Shown: positions 22,774-34,620 of the stretch, one piece after another
Layout: every line of letters begins with the position of its first letter
How positions within the stretch are numbered: position 1 is the first letter of the stretch
Source of the DNA: Cryphonectria parasitica EP155
Lineage: Eukaryota; Ascomycota; Sordariomycetes; Diaporthales; Cryphonectriaceae
Assembly: GCF_011745365.1 (NCBI RefSeq)
Contig: NW_024468913.1
Coordinates: forward strand, 186,001 to 250,000
Direction: 5' to 3'
DNA length: 64,000 bases
The notes under the pieces: model-generated
Databases searched by the model: none
What the model saw: only the letters and a program-made list of their open reading frames with translations
Told to the model about the DNA's origin: nothing
Position numbers and translations under genes: made by a program

Positions 22774-25700
22774 ATGACGACACGGCTATCAAGATCTCTA
22801 CTCTTGTCTTCGATGTAAGTCTCTACGTGATGACAGGCGAGACCATGACAGATCTGTAGCACTGACACACCGATTGCACTGATTAGAACTCTGGGAATTT
22901 GCACCGTGGTGCTCACTATCCGCTATAGTCAGAGTGTTGCATTTGGTACGTATCTTCTTGTGGCGCGCTCTACACTTTCGTGCGCCTCATGTAGAATCTA
23001 GCATTGATCTGAAGGCGTCGTTGGACTATACTAAGTGCCGTTGCCCACATGCAGAGATCCCAACCCCCTTCTCGATACTCACACTACTTCTTACCGGCGC
23101 GAGTCTCTTCGTTATTAGTCTTCTCCCAAAGAGAAAACAGGACGAGAATTCCTACGAGTTCACGGCGCTCCGGACAAGTGACTTTGTCGAAGATGGCCTC
23201 CCAAAAGCCAGCGACACTACAACGGTCGGGACAACGGGATTTGAGCGAGTCTCTAGATTCCTGCTACACCTGATGCTCATTTGCGGGCTTGTGGTCAGGA
23301 CTTGGCTATCCACGAAAATAGCAGACAGAATACAGTGCTCCTCGCTTGGTTTCTATGTGCGTTTTCTATCCGAAGCTCAAGCCTTATCGGCAGACATCTC
23401 GACGAGATCTAATCAAATGCTTGGGAGAACAATAGTTGCTACTTCCTCTGTGGATATTCATCCTGGAGCTTGTTCCTCTTATGAGGAGCCCCCGGGTACT
23501 AGTGGCAAGACTACTCAAGGGCGATGGCTTGAAACTGCTGGCCTCCATCCTGCTGTTCGGACTGACTGGCAGGTTGTTTTGGTCGTCCTCAATAGAAGCG
23601 GCCACTCGGACCAGTGTGATATGTCCGACCGTCGAGACACTGGAGGAATCAATTCCTGTTGTCCAGGTGGCCCTGCTGTGTGTCGATGCCTTTCTCATCA
23701 GCGCCCTCGGGTACCTCGTACATGACGACAAGACAAAGCCCACTACCGGATCAAGACTCCCCTACGTGTGCTGGGCCGCTGCTGGGTTCATCACTTTATT
23801 CGAATTTGTCACTCTCACGACCGGGTGGGCAGAGATTAACGACTTGCACACCCAAATGTGGAATACGGACTGGATAACCAAACGCGACATGACCATTGAC
23901 AGCATAGTGGCAGCGCTTGCGCTGACGGCCATGGTTCATATGCTCTGCGCCATCTCGGCCATCACGATGGGATTGATGTTGGTGTTGATTGGCGCATTCG
24001 TGCAGCTGGAGACGGGAATCCTCAATGGGGCACTGGTCGAGGTTCTGGCTGGAGGGAGTGGGATCATGGCCGTCTTGTTGCTTTGTGCAAGCGCAGGAGG
24101 GGTCTTGCACTTCTCGAGGGCCTCCGACCACAAGGTCCATGCTTACGACGTGCGAGACGGCTCACATAAGCGGAGCACGCGCCTCCTGCTTCTCCATATG
24201 CTTGGAGGGTTCGCTCTCATCATTGGACAGAGCCTGTTGCAATTCCAATACACGAACACACAAGCAATCCGAGCAGTCATCAGAGACGCGGAGCATACCT
24301 CGAGCAGGTGGCTTGGACAAGCAACTGTAAGCAAGACGCTCGAAGAAGCTGCTGGCGAGTACAAGAAACGTTACGGCATCCCTCCACCGCCTGGATTCGA
24401 CGCATGGTACAACTACGCTGTAGAGAACGAATCACCAATTATCGACAACTTCGACCAGATCCACTCGAGCCTACTCCCGTTCTGGGGCACCACACCTGCT
24501 GAGCTTCGCGAGAGAACCTCGCACATGCTGGAGACGCCCACCACCTCTGTTGGCGTAATTATAATTGGGGATGGAAAGATGACGTTTGGACCACATGATG
24601 AACAGTACACCTGGATGCTGGAGCACATCGCAGAGATGATGGAGCCTTTTGCCCAGTGGCTACCCGATATGCAGGTGGCATTCAACCTTGACGACGAGTG
24701 CCGGGTCTCCGTCCCTTATGAGCTCATGCAATCCTACCTACAAGATGGAGAGAAGTCCAGGGGCAGGTTGGCGCGTCAGACAGAGCTTTCTGGCTTCAGC
24801 AAGACAGCGAGTCCACCTTGGTCGGACCAGTACCTTGAGGACGACCCTGAGCGCTTCGCTAGGGTCTCTCCTTACTTCCACCCCTGGTACAGCCAACCCA
24901 TCTTCTACGAATGGGTAGCCTCGACCTGTCCACCCGGTGCGCCCGTTCACAGTTTCCACTGGTGGGACAAGAAGGTATCCTGTGCGTCCTGCTATGGTCC
25001 GCACACAGTCGGCGGCTTCGTATCGAACTGGACAGCGGCCAGCGAGTTGTGCCACCAGCCCGATCTCTTCTACCTCCACGGCGGCCTACTGCGACCACAG
25101 GCCGCCCGCCCAACGCACGACCTTTTCCCAATCTTCAGCCAGAGCCGCCTGCACAGCTATAACGATATCATCTACCCCAGCGTTTTTGTTTTTGCGAGCA
25201 ACGTCCAGTTTGATGACAGCCGAGCCGTAGCCTGGGAGGACAAGGGGAACAGCGTCTTCTGGCGAGGAAAGAACACTGAGGCCACAACTGTGAATGGGCT
25301 CTGGGAGAGTTTTCTTCGCCCGAGATTTGTGAGCTCTGCGCAGGATGAGAAGAAGCTCTTAGCGGCAGAGGGACCTGGCAGTTCGAACAACTTGGTCATC
25401 GATGTCTCCTTTGCAGGAGAATTCGGGAGGTGCGACAAGCCCGACTGCATCGCCGAAACCACGCACTTCTACGGATCTCCAGACGCAGAGATCCCAGGGA
25501 ACGTGCCATTTGACACCGCATGGCAGCACCGCCATCTGGTGGACCTCGATGGCGCTGCCTTTAGTGGAAGGTTCCCCGCCTTTGTCGCCTCTGATTCGCT
25601 CCCCTACCGCACGGCACTGTGGCAGGCCTGGTGGGAGGACCGGATACATGCATTTGTGCACTTTGTGCCTGTGGATGTGAGGCTCGTCAGAGACCTGTGG

Positions 25701-25892
25701 AAGCTGATCCGGTTTTTCGGGTCTGATGGCGAGGCAGAAGGCAAGAAGATCGCAGAGGCAGGCGCAAAGTGGGCGGCCAAGGCAATGAGGAAGGAAGATA
25801 TGCAGATTTACATGTTTAGACTGTTGCTAGAATGGGCAAGGCTGGTGGATGATGCCAGGGAAGAAATTGGATTCCAAAGTAAAGATACCTAG
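22774..25892 (+). CDS. GT90 (CAP10-like) glycosyltransferase, multi-spanning
   Basis: Four exons: 22774-22814, 22887-22945, 23055-23356, 23436-25892; 952 aa with all phases kept. The N-terminal half is membrane-bound, with a first anchor near 14-35 and several more hydrophobic helices between about 38 and 410. The luminal C-terminal half carries the CAP10/GT90 domain. It starts at about 445 (KRYGIPPPPGFDAWY) and includes FHPWYSQPIFYEW, HDLFPIFSQSR, NSVFWRGKNTE at about 739-749 and the nucleotide-sugar-binding-type end DLDGAAFSGRF...SDSLPYRTALW. Related fungal proteins act in the Golgi on capsule or cell-wall glycans; in Cryptococcus CAP10 relatives transfer xylose. Donor and acceptor are unknown here. 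The first two exons are tiny and rest on splice consensus only. The glycosidase-like gene downstream is convergent, 231 nt away. Confidence 0.88.
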
Positions 25893-26123
25893 AAGATTAT
25901 AAAGTAGATAGGAAGAAGAGAACGGTCACGTTGAGAATAATTATGATTAATTCAGAGCATATTTTGCTTGGTATATTTGCGAATCCGGTTCATCTATTTC
26001 TCTGTTCCGCTTTTATGTGTCCAGTCGAAGGGGAAACGGGGGAAACTACTGGGTCCAGTTGCGTTCTGTTTCTCTGTAAAATCGAAGGAACGGAAAGAAT
26101 GTGGGCGAAGCAAAAGAAACAAT

Positions 26124-28535
26124 TCATCCTCTGCCAGCCTCCTGAGAGCGTTTGTTATTAAACTCCCGGGCTTGCTTGATGACCGTGTCAACAAGATCTG
26201 CCCCGATCATTGCTCCAGGCCAACTGAACCAGGTCTTGCTCGTGCACTTCCCACTGCAGACATCAACCGCCTCGGAAAAGGTGCCATCCCACTGCATCGA
26301 GCCCTTGATTTTGGCCCACGCTTTATCCTCACGGGCCTTGTCCCCCACGGTCTGATAGAACTTCCACTCCTGGAAGAGACCCAGAACCCACGCGCCTGGG
26401 CTATGAACGCTCCCAAGACCGTGGAAGGGCTCCGTCCCCTTGCCTGCATAGCCAGTGTTGTACTTTGATGTATCGACACTGCCGCCAGCGCGTGTGCCAA
26501 AGTCTGGATACTCTGGGTTGGGAGTAAATGCCCAGTCCAGAGTCTTCTCCCAGATCGCCCTCCAGGCTGGATGGTCACACTCATCGCCCTCATTCATCTT
26601 CAGGAAGCCCCACTCGTGTGCAAGCAAGGTGGGCATGTCGTTTCCGTCGTGGTAGGTCCGGTGGCCGCTGACACCCGCCTTTGGGGACGGATTTAGAGCG
26701 TATGCAAACATCGTCTTCCCAGAACCGTCGGGACACTTGCAGGTGAGCCGATTGAAGATAGCTGTGCGGACACTGTCTGAGACCTTTCGAATTGCAGCGG
26801 CATCCTCACTGGGGAGGGCCTGGGTGTCGTCGAGCAGCTTAGAGATCTGCTTCAGGGTGTACCAGGCCAGAATGTTGCTAGACATGTGGATGGGAAAGTC
26901 GCTGGTATCATCATCTGCCGGGGTCTCGTCGGTCGTGAACAGCTGATGCTTAGTATTCAGCCTAGCCAAGAGGTCCTGAAGAACCCTTGTGAAGGCCCTG
27001 GTCCGCATCATGTTAACCACAAACTTCTTGTACCCACTACGGGCTCCATAGGCAGTGTAATACTCGCACAGCTGCAGGAATGGATACAGCTGTGTGTCGA
27101 GCTGGTAGACGGCGCCATCCTTTGGGCGTCCGTTGATCAAATAGGATCGCCTCCAGAAGTGTCGGGCCTCTCCCTGCACATCAACATCGATTGTGGCGAC
27201 CTCGAACAACCATCGAAGATGGCCTTTGAGGATGGATTTAAACTCTTGGGCACAAGCGCGAGCCTTGTCCGGGTTGCGTGGGAACAGAACCTCGATGTCA
27301 CTGCAGTGAAACTTCTGGAGAAGTCGAAGCTGCCAGTAGTTGTCCCTGGGCCAGCCTAGAGGAAGGGCAATGTGGTCAGGTATGACAGCCACTGCATCAG
27401 AGTATGCGTTGCCCAAAGGAGTAGAGCAGCAGCCAATGATGTAGTTGACATTAGCCCATAGGATTGTGCTTTCGATTGTCTCCAGAGCGGGACTGAAGCT
27501 GGCCCCGGAGTTCTGAACGGTCTGTCGGTAACGGCTTAGGATTGTTTGTGGGTCACAAACACCGTCCTCATGGGCAAACAAGCTCTGAGGTAGGATGGCC
27601 TCGGCATCAAATGCTTCCGGCCCCAAGAAGGACACGGACGATGGAAGTTTCTTTCCTTTCTCGGTCCATCGTATATCCTCGGCACGTAGGATGCATCCAA
27701 TTCTCAGAGTCTCGTTCGGTCCGATGGCAAGGTCCTGAGGCTTCAGACGAGACTGGGCTTCTCTAAGGTTGGCAGGCGGGTTGTCATCCTGATCTCTGAA
27801 GCTATCACCGTCAAAGACATTCTGTTTGATGTCCAAGTGGCACTGGCGCGTGGCATTGTAAAAGATAGGATAGGCAGACAGTCGCCCATTCAGGCTATCA
27901 TTGTCAATGGAGTAGATCGATGTCTGTTCGTGGTGAAAAGTGTGCTGAGCATAAAAGTTGGTCTTTTCTGGCATTTCAACTCCACCCTGATCCGTGAGCT
28001 GGCCGTAGGAGGCTCTGGAAACGGCGAGGACGAGGTCCAGGCCAGCCGGCACGTAGCAGGCTTTATCAGTGGTGTTCGTGATCTGGCTCGCCTGGATGAT
28101 GGTACCGTCGTCTCGGACTTTGAGAATCGTCTGGATAAAGAACCTCTTGTCGTGGCTCCCATACTCGTGCTGAACTTGACTCCCAAGGCTGCTATGAACA
28201 GGATTGATGACTACAGCCCCTGGGCGGATGTTGAGCACCAAGCCGTGTCCGTGAATCTTGCCCTCAAGCCGTCGTTCCATGTGCTTGCGGTACTGACGCA
28301 CAAAGACTGGGTCTTGTCGCTTGGCTTGATCGAATTGCTCCCAAGGGGCCGCGATCATGAGGGCGAACCTTGGATCCTCAATCTTTGCGCTGATCTGATA
28401 GATGCCACCGAAGGGGTCCGCCGAGACTGTGACTCCATTTCGCCCAACATCAACAGTCTTCTTATCCGGCCAAGCTCCCTCTGGGAACGTTCGTCGCTGC
28501 TTGGAGATCATATCAGTTTCGCTGCCGGCTGACAT
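26124..28535 (-). CDS. Six-hairpin glycosidase-like protein, cytosolic
   Basis: Single exon, 803 aa, no signal peptide. An N-terminal beta-rich region (1 to about 330) precedes a helical (alpha/alpha)6-type region. Landmarks are GWPRDNYWQ at 394-402, QLDTQLYPFLQLCEYY near 475, HDGNDMPTLLAHEWGF near 660, GLGSVHSPGAWVLGLFQEW near 730 and KTWFSWPGAMIGADLV near 780. This layout recalls GH15, GH125 and other six-hairpin enzymes, in which an acid such as the Asp of WPRD contacts substrate. I cannot name the GH family. It is probably an intracellular oligosaccharide or glucosylated-metabolite hydrolase. Convergent with GT90, so 3' ends may overlap in transcripts, but co-regulation is not implied. 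Confidence 0.8.
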   Translation of the reverse strand: MSAGSETDMISKQRRTFPEGAWPDKKTVDVGRNGVTVSADPFGGIYQISAKIEDPRFALMIAAPWEQFDQAKRQDPVFVRQYRKHMERRLEGKIHGHGLVLNIRPGAVVINPVHSSLGSQVQHEYGSHDKRFFIQTILKVRDDGTIIQASQITNTTDKACYVPAGLDLVLAVSRASYGQLTDQGGVEMPEKTNFYAQHTFHHEQTSIYSIDNDSLNGRLSAYPIFYNATRQCHLDIKQNVFDGDSFRDQDDNPPANLREAQSRLKPQDLAIGPNETLRIGCILRAEDIRWTEKGKKLPSSVSFLGPEAFDAEAILPQSLFAHEDGVCDPQTILSRYRQTVQNSGASFSPALETIESTILWANVNYIIGCCSTPLGNAYSDAVAVIPDHIALPLGWPRDNYWQLRLLQKFHCSDIEVLFPRNPDKARACAQEFKSILKGHLRWLFEVATIDVDVQGEARHFWRRSYLINGRPKDGAVYQLDTQLYPFLQLCEYYTAYGARSGYKKFVVNMMRTRAFTRVLQDLLARLNTKHQLFTTDETPADDDTSDFPIHMSSNILAWYTLKQISKLLDDTQALPSEDAAAIRKVSDSVRTAIFNRLTCKCPDGSGKTMFAYALNPSPKAGVSGHRTYHDGNDMPTLLAHEWGFLKMNEGDECDHPAWRAIWEKTLDWAFTPNPEYPDFGTRAGGSVDTSKYNTGYAGKGTEPFHGLGSVHSPGAWVLGLFQEWKFYQTVGDKAREDKAWAKIKGSMQWDGTFSEAVDVCSGKCTSKTWFSWPGAMIGADLVDTVIKQAREFNNKRSQEAGRG

Positions 28536-28665
28536 GGTGGTGGATGCCGAAGTATTGGTTGGCTACTTGTGCTTGTAGTTTCTAAAATTGCTTATGAAAT
28601 TAACAGACTTTGCGGTACAGGAATCGAGTGAAGCGAGAGAGGCAGAATATATGTGGTTGAGGAGC

Positions 28666-28678
28666 GTTTATATAATAT
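28666..28678 (-). promoter_or_regulatory. TATA-like element of the glycosidase-like gene
   Basis: The minus strand reads ATTATATAAAC about 130 nt upstream of the ATG at 28535. Assigned by position and motif only. Confidence 0.45.
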
Positions 28679-31441
28679 TCTGAGCCAAGAGGAACCAGTG
28701 GGTGACATGAGGTCAGTTCAATTTTATTAGTACAGTGTGCGTAGCATCCCGCCTTTGACAAAACCGTTGTTCACTGAACAAAGAATAGTTTTGTTCGGTC
28801 ACCTGTCATCGTCGCGATGCCGAATACCCCAGGACCAAAGGTTGACAATTCGCTCCGTCTGCAATGTAATGCTATTGCACACCAGCTACTATAACCTGTC
28901 CGCCTATCAGATGGATGAATGCGACGTGCGACGTCTATTTCTTTTACTTGCACGTCTTCACTCAGCCCTCCAAAGTGAATTTCACACTAGCACATCCGAT
29001 GCTTCAAGAATGTCAGGTAACTATCGATTTAGTCTACATGTACTCAGACTTCACTTTTCCCATTCGAGCAAGTCTGTTGGCATATGAAGTGGATAATGGT
29101 ACGATCAATCATGGAGAAAAAAGAATATCATGGGCGGTGAAGAGTGTCGACTTGAGTATCTGACCGGCTCGAAATGCCCTTTTCAACTCAAAGTCGTCAT
29201 CGACTTTCATCACATGAGACAATGACTATATGATGTACGCACATGCTGTCAGCCCCATGCGAATGGGCTTCCAACGTGCCTGGTCAGTATGACAGATTGA
29301 CCAGTCGGGATATTTAATCAGCCGCAGATATTGTCTAAACTAGGTCGCGGTACAGTACTTAGTTTCCGCCCATCCACCCCGACCAGCCACACCGCCTCCT
29401 CAACTGCTTTTGGGTTGGGTTGCTTTTTCTCAGTCAATTGTAGTCCGAATAACTTCATCTTTTCGCAAAAGCCTCATACAGTTACCATGAAGCTATACTC
29501 TTGAATTCGTGCTAGCTTGGATGTTATGACCCATCCAACATGCAGGTCATGACAGGCTACGGGGAACAGTGGACCCAGAAAGCCATATATCGGATCCAAC
29601 ATCCAACGGTAGTATAAACACCTTGTGTATTTTGGTATATTCGGATTACTGCCGAGCTTAGTACACCCGGCAACTTATACTAGCGTACCTCGACTGACAT
29701 CTTAAAGTCTTATTTACCATTCCACATAACATTGGGAGCAGAGACATTATCCAGCTTGCGATATATAACGTCACCCAACTATTGCACCAACATCTGTGAT
29801 CAGAAAAAAAGCCAAAGACTGTAAGTAAAATATGCTCTCTTCAATTTTGTCATCTGTGGGAAACTTCCACAGGCTACCGTGTTGCACGCTCGATCTATGA
29901 CGATCTTCTATGTACAAGGGGACATAGTAGAGTGAAGGACCCCGTAAAGTTGGGGAAACCCTTCGTGTCCTTTGGATGCAATGTTGAAAATGTTGAGAGA
30001 CAAATATCTGTTGCTCATTTTTGGTAGGTTATTACTATGACACTCTTGTGCTGAAGTAAGTTCTTAATGTTTTATATATCCGATGCTGAAAGGTCTCAAG
30101 ACTATTACGTAGATTATAAGTAAATGATATGTCAGAGAATATGATGGTAGTTCTCGTCACATTGTGGCCTTGAATGTACGTAGAATAGAAGGAAAACACG
30201 ATCTCCTCCCTTACCCTGCAAAAAAGGAGAAAAGAAAAGAAAGAGAGGCAGAGCAACAGCATGCAAGGTCTATGACAACCATAACTCGTCAGCACCAGGC
30301 CTGTATAACAGACGAGCTCCAGAAGTATAGCGAACTGCACTTCAGTGATTGCTGGTAGGAATTTGGTCAAATTGACTTATGCTCTTATTTTACTGAGGGC
30401 TGCAGTGTATATGGGTATCAAAGTAACCACCTAGGCACTGTTGTGACAATATCTAGTGGTTGTCTAGTGTTACAAGACGAGCTGCGGTTCAATGGTTGCA
30501 ATCTAGTGTTGATTATGGCAAGTAACGACGCCACAGCCCCGATCTCACTCGGAGAATGAGATGAGTAATGAACTTCGCTACGACAGTCTCACATAATAGG
30601 AGCTGACCCAGAGGTCTGTCTTGAGTACACAAAATATACAATTGCTTCCTATCTTCAAGAAAGAATAGAAACATAGTTGATTTCTCTGCAGTTACTTAAG
30701 TAGTTTGTCATGTCCCCCAGTTGAATACACTATTATCACACATCAACACCATAAACAACACTCATGAAAGCTGATAAGGATTTAGCCAAGGCAAGGTAGA
30801 ACATTGTCTACCCTGGAGGAATCAAGGCAACCGTATCTCACGATTAATGTGGGCCCATGGCTCCGAGACATCAGCGGTAAGGCGTCAGCCCAGCAGCCGG
30901 TAAAGAAGGCTCAGATCGTGGAGGTAGTAGTCTTGGAAGTAGTGTAGAAAGCAGCAACGATATTAACAAGCACAAAGCAGCGGTAGTGGTGGTGCATTAT
31001 TGGCAGTACAAGCCACATCCATAACCAAGGAGCGCATACGTCTTGACAGAAATACTACATTGCCAATCAATAAACGACGAATGGATATCGGGATTTGCTC
31101 ACGGCATGCATGCAGCCACCAATGAGGTGACAGGCGAATGTTTACGGTATATTAATTTCTTAAGTAATCACCAGCCAGCTCTTCGGCCAGCCTCAACTTC
31201 GCATCTCACCAGCTCTGTTAATTTCTCATGCACGAAATCTACTCCCCAGCCTCATCGGTGCGACTACCAGCCTGCAGGTCACTTTTTGTAAACCCACCGC
31301 TACTAATGTTCGATCTACTTATGGCTCCCAGTCACTGACTGCATGTCCATCCATTTCTCCAAGGCTCCATTCTTCGGACTGCCATACCCACGTCTTGGAA
31401 TCAAGTTCTTGATCAACGACGAATCTTGACACGGCACCATC
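28679..31441. other. Gene-free, AT-richer stretch (2.8 kb)
   Basis: No open frame longer than about 116 codons, and none with a recognisable domain or plausible splicing partner. Base composition is lower in GC than the flanking genes. No tRNA-type B box in a convincing context was found. It could hide long promoters, a non-coding RNA or a decayed repeat, but I see no direct evidence for any of these. Confidence 0.5.
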
Positions 31442-32509
31442 ATGGTGGCTTCCAAAAGCCGCTACTATTACTACTACGTCGACCCAGCATGCGACGCCAA
31501 GTGCTACAAGGCCACAGGCCAACCCTTGGCCTTTTACGTTCACCGGGCGCAAGAGCAGGCTGCACGCGCTCTGGCACGCCTAAGGGACCGCCACGACACC
31601 GACTTTGCGCGCGTCTTCAATGTCATCATGAAGACCCCCAGGGGCGACAGGGAGAGGCTGCCACGATCCGGCTCATGGCAGTGTCTCCGCCTGGGTTTCC
31701 GGCACCAGCCCAAGAGACACTGGCGAACGACCATGCAGCACGTCGCCCGCGACCTGTCCACCTTTGCGCACAGGTTTCGCCCGTCCAGCGATCGAAAGGC
31801 GGCACACGTGCGCTTTTTCAGCGACAATGGGGAGCGCTGGGTACAGGACGGCCCGCACCTGTACGACCCTGTCAATCATATCATACACAATGATCGGACG
31901 GCGCCGCTGTCTCTTGACCAGGCTTCTGGGGCCTGTATGCACCCCGAAGGCGAGGCCCGCGCGGACGAGAATCCCGACCGGTTCATTATCGACTTTGGCG
32001 AGAGGTGTTGGAGGGAGATTCGGGACGAGAAAATGTACATCCAGTCGCGTGGTGATCTCAGCAAGGTTCACATCAACGACCTCCTCGTCACCTCCCTCAG
32101 CCGCCTCATCTTCCACGAGATGATGCATGGGCCGCCCTTCCACCTCGACGATATCCCACACGCCGGCGAGACAGCCATGTGGGGGGTCGTGATGGCAAGC
32201 AGAAAGGGTGATGCGCACAGAAATGCTGAGTCGATGGCCGCTTTGGGATTCTGGGCCTCGTTGGCAGACACTATACCTGCTGGCTGGGAGACTGGAGGAT
32301 ACACGCTGGACCGGAGCTGGGACCAGATACCGGGGAGCTCCGACGATGTGAAGCACCAAGCTTCTGGGGAGCACCTTCTGATCGTGGAGGAGAGGAAAGA
32401 AAGTGTTTATGCACTCCCAGAGGCCATGTCAAAGTGGAGCATATCCCAGGACAATCCCGCTGCGAGGGGCGTTCTGGTGCCGTATGCAGACCTCACGGGT
32501 CAACCGTGA
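31442..32509 (+). CDS. Putative zincin metalloprotease without signal peptide
   Basis: Single exon, 355 aa. A zinc-binding HExxH (HEMMH, 225-229) sits in a hydrophobic helix (LLVTSLSRLIFHEMMH). About 30 residues later comes HRNAESMAALGFWASLA (259-275), resembling the NADSYxxFA segment after the active site of M35/lysine-specific endopeptidase-type zincins. The GTxDxxYG motif expected of true aspzincins is not evident, so the third zinc ligand may be Asp236/Asp237 or Glu243 and cannot be fixed. The N-terminus (MVASKSRYYYYYVDP) is not a signal peptide. An in-frame TGA lies 15 nt before the ATG, so a secretory leader would need an unseen upstream exon. Fungal relatives are often effectors or hypothetical secreted proteins; here an intracellular role or degraded gene is possible. 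Confidence 0.7.
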   Translation: MVASKSRYYYYYVDPACDAKCYKATGQPLAFYVHRAQEQAARALARLRDRHDTDFARVFNVIMKTPRGDRERLPRSGSWQCLRLGFRHQPKRHWRTTMQHVARDLSTFAHRFRPSSDRKAAHVRFFSDNGERWVQDGPHLYDPVNHIIHNDRTAPLSLDQASGACMHPEGEARADENPDRFIIDFGERCWREIRDEKMYIQSRGDLSKVHINDLLVTSLSRLIFHEMMHGPPFHLDDIPHAGETAMWGVVMASRKGDAHRNAESMAALGFWASLADTIPAGWETGGYTLDRSWDQIPGSSDDVKHQASGEHLLIVEERKESVYALPEAMSKWSISQDNPAARGVLVPYADLTGQP

Positions 32510-33062
32510 AAATGACCAAACAGCCCAACAAAATCTTGCCGGTATCGTTGAGTCTCCAAAAGAGGCAGGGCGTACTCAATTATGAATTTCTCGTTGAGAG
32601 GTCGATCATGATGAGTGGAAGTCGAGTCACTAATTACCCTCAGCACAGGGAAATGCACCTCAGGGCACCATCGTTTAACTGTAGATACTCAGTCTTCAGT
32701 GATGGCTCATCAGCTACCTAGATAGATCTGGATACGACAACGAGTATACTTTCTTTCTTTTGTTTTCATTCTTTCGACCTTGAATAGCGACGGGAACTGC
32801 GAGTGGTAAGCAAGAGTGACCCTGTATCCCAAAGTCAACCTCAAACAAACAGGGGAGCAAAGTGCGAGTAGTTGTGTATCCCGGTGCCGGGACTAAAGAA
32901 TTGTCCCCACTACTGTCAGTAGCGAGTAGTGCCTCAAATTCCACAGCATTCCCCCGCGCTGGTGATGAAGAGCCGGCAAGCCGACGATAATTTTCTTAAT
33001 CATCACTCCGAATACTGCCACTTACAGCTGGAGTTTATACCATAGTCCACATCTCAACAGCC
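32510..33062. other. Intergenic, promoter side of the methyltransferase
   Basis: No coding signal beyond short frames. Contains a T-rich stretch near 32750 but no clear TATA box. Confidence 0.45.
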
Positions 33063-33887
33063 ATGACCACTACCAACGGAAACGAGCGCTTCAACGCGGA
33101 GGCCGCCGCCTGGGACAACAATCCAGACGTCCACCGCGCATCCGAAGGCGCCCTCCAGGCCATCCTAGCCGCACAGCCCCCCATCCTCTCCTCCTCCTCC
33201 TCCTCGTCACTCTCTTCCGCAGAGGTCCTAGAAATAGGTTGCGGCACAGGCCTCCTCACCCTGCGCCTGGCGCCCCACGTCTCCTCCATCCTCGCCATCG
33301 ACGCCGCCGAGGGGATGATCGACGCCCTCCGGCTGAAGCTGGACAGACTGGAGGACGATAGCGAGAGGGAAGACAAGACGATGCGCACCAAGGTCCACCC
33401 GCTGTGCATAATGCTCCAGGACCCAGAGGACCCACGCCTTCCACCAAACACGACCACTGCTACCACCGCGCTTGATGGCAAGATGACGACGACGACAGGG
33501 AGGAGGAAGAAGTTCGACCTGGTCATCTCTCATCTCGTCCTGCACCACATCGCGGACCTGCGCGCCCTCCTCGTCACGATGCATGGCTGTCTCAAGCCCG
33601 GAGGCGAGCTCGCCCTGACGGACTTTGAGGACTTTGGACCCGAGGCGCGCAAGTTCCACCCGGAGAGCAAGATGTTCGGCGTTGAGAGGCACGGCATCAA
33701 CCGGGAGTGGTTTGCTGCGCAAATGGCCGAGGTCGGCTTCGAGCATGTCGACGTCAAGCCCTCCTGGACGATGAACAAGGAGGTGGAGAGGTTCCCTGGT
33801 GAGTGGGGCGACGAAAAGCCTACGGGCAAGGAGTTGGCCACGATGGGTTTTCCTTTTTTGCTATGCAGAGGATGGAAGGCCTCATGA
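33063..33887 (+). CDS. Class I SAM-dependent methyltransferase
   Basis: Single exon, 274 aa. The SAM-binding motif I is VLEIGCGTGLL near 55-65, followed by the acidic strand end ILAIDAAEGMIDALR, motif IV-like FDLVISHLVLHHI near 150-162, and the post-motif LKPGGELALTDF. It belongs to the large Methyltransf_11/25 group that methylates small molecules or, less often, proteins. An insert after the second strand is rich in Asp, Glu and Thr (residues about 95-145), and a seven-Ser run precedes motif I. Substrate unknown. Cytosolic by lack of targeting signals. It is convergent with the kinase gene downstream. Confidence 0.9.
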   Translation: MTTTNGNERFNAEAAAWDNNPDVHRASEGALQAILAAQPPILSSSSSSSLSSAEVLEIGCGTGLLTLRLAPHVSSILAIDAAEGMIDALRLKLDRLEDDSEREDKTMRTKVHPLCIMLQDPEDPRLPPNTTTATTALDGKMTTTTGRRKKFDLVISHLVLHHIADLRALLVTMHGCLKPGGELALTDFEDFGPEARKFHPESKMFGVERHGINREWFAAQMAEVGFEHVDVKPSWTMNKEVERFPGEWGDEKPTGKELATMGFPFLLCRGWKAS

Positions 33888-34620
33888 CGGACACGGTCAC
33901 GGCATGTGTCATGGCAAGACAATTAATCAGAAAACCATCGCCTAGAGGGCATCAAGACCGGGTGGGCTCATTTGCATATCAGTCACGTACGAGATATATC
34001 ATCAACTGCACAAGCTGAACAGCTCGACCATACTAGTCGACATCAGAGCTTATTTGTTAAGAGTTATAATTGCCGAACTCCATGCGTTATGTTATGAGTG
34101 CACCGTGTACTAAATACTAACTCAACTGTTTCGGCCAGAGCAACTCCGCCACACAAAGTCTCATCTGTTCTAGTGCTGTTCCATGCACTGGCGCGTCCCT
34201 CGTCTCTCTTGTTGTCATGCCACGCCGCTAGCAATGCGCAGGGAGAACCCACGTCCAATGCTATAAATGGAAGAAAAAAAATGCGAATCCGGGAAAGAAA
34301 ATCCCCCGCCCCCCTACGTGCTGAGAAGAGGAACAGACAGACACCATGAGTCGAGACATCTCAACGTGAAACCATACCAGAAACATCTACCATTCCTTGC
34401 CATTGGCCGTGGTCTCATCGTCCTTAGGCTCGCCACCAAGTTCTAGATCGCCCAGCGTCTCCTACAGCTGCAAATGGCTATCCTTCTCCTCTTTCTTCTT
34501 CTCGTCCTCCTCCTCTGGGGTATAGAAAGGCGTACAGCTCCCATCAAGATCGCTCGCCTGGCACGTGCCCACATCGCCTCTGCATCGGATAGAGTAGTCG
34601 CTTGGATGCGGGTTGCGCTC
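33888..34620. other. Intergenic between convergent genes
   Basis: 3' regions of the methyltransferase (+) and kinase (-). The open frame at 34474-34878 mostly overlaps the antisense of the kinase 3' end and is not supported. Confidence 0.5.

Noticed and set aside
30481..30510. GGTTCAATGGTTGCAATC as a possible tRNA B box
   Set aside because: No matching A box or acceptor stem could be folded around it.
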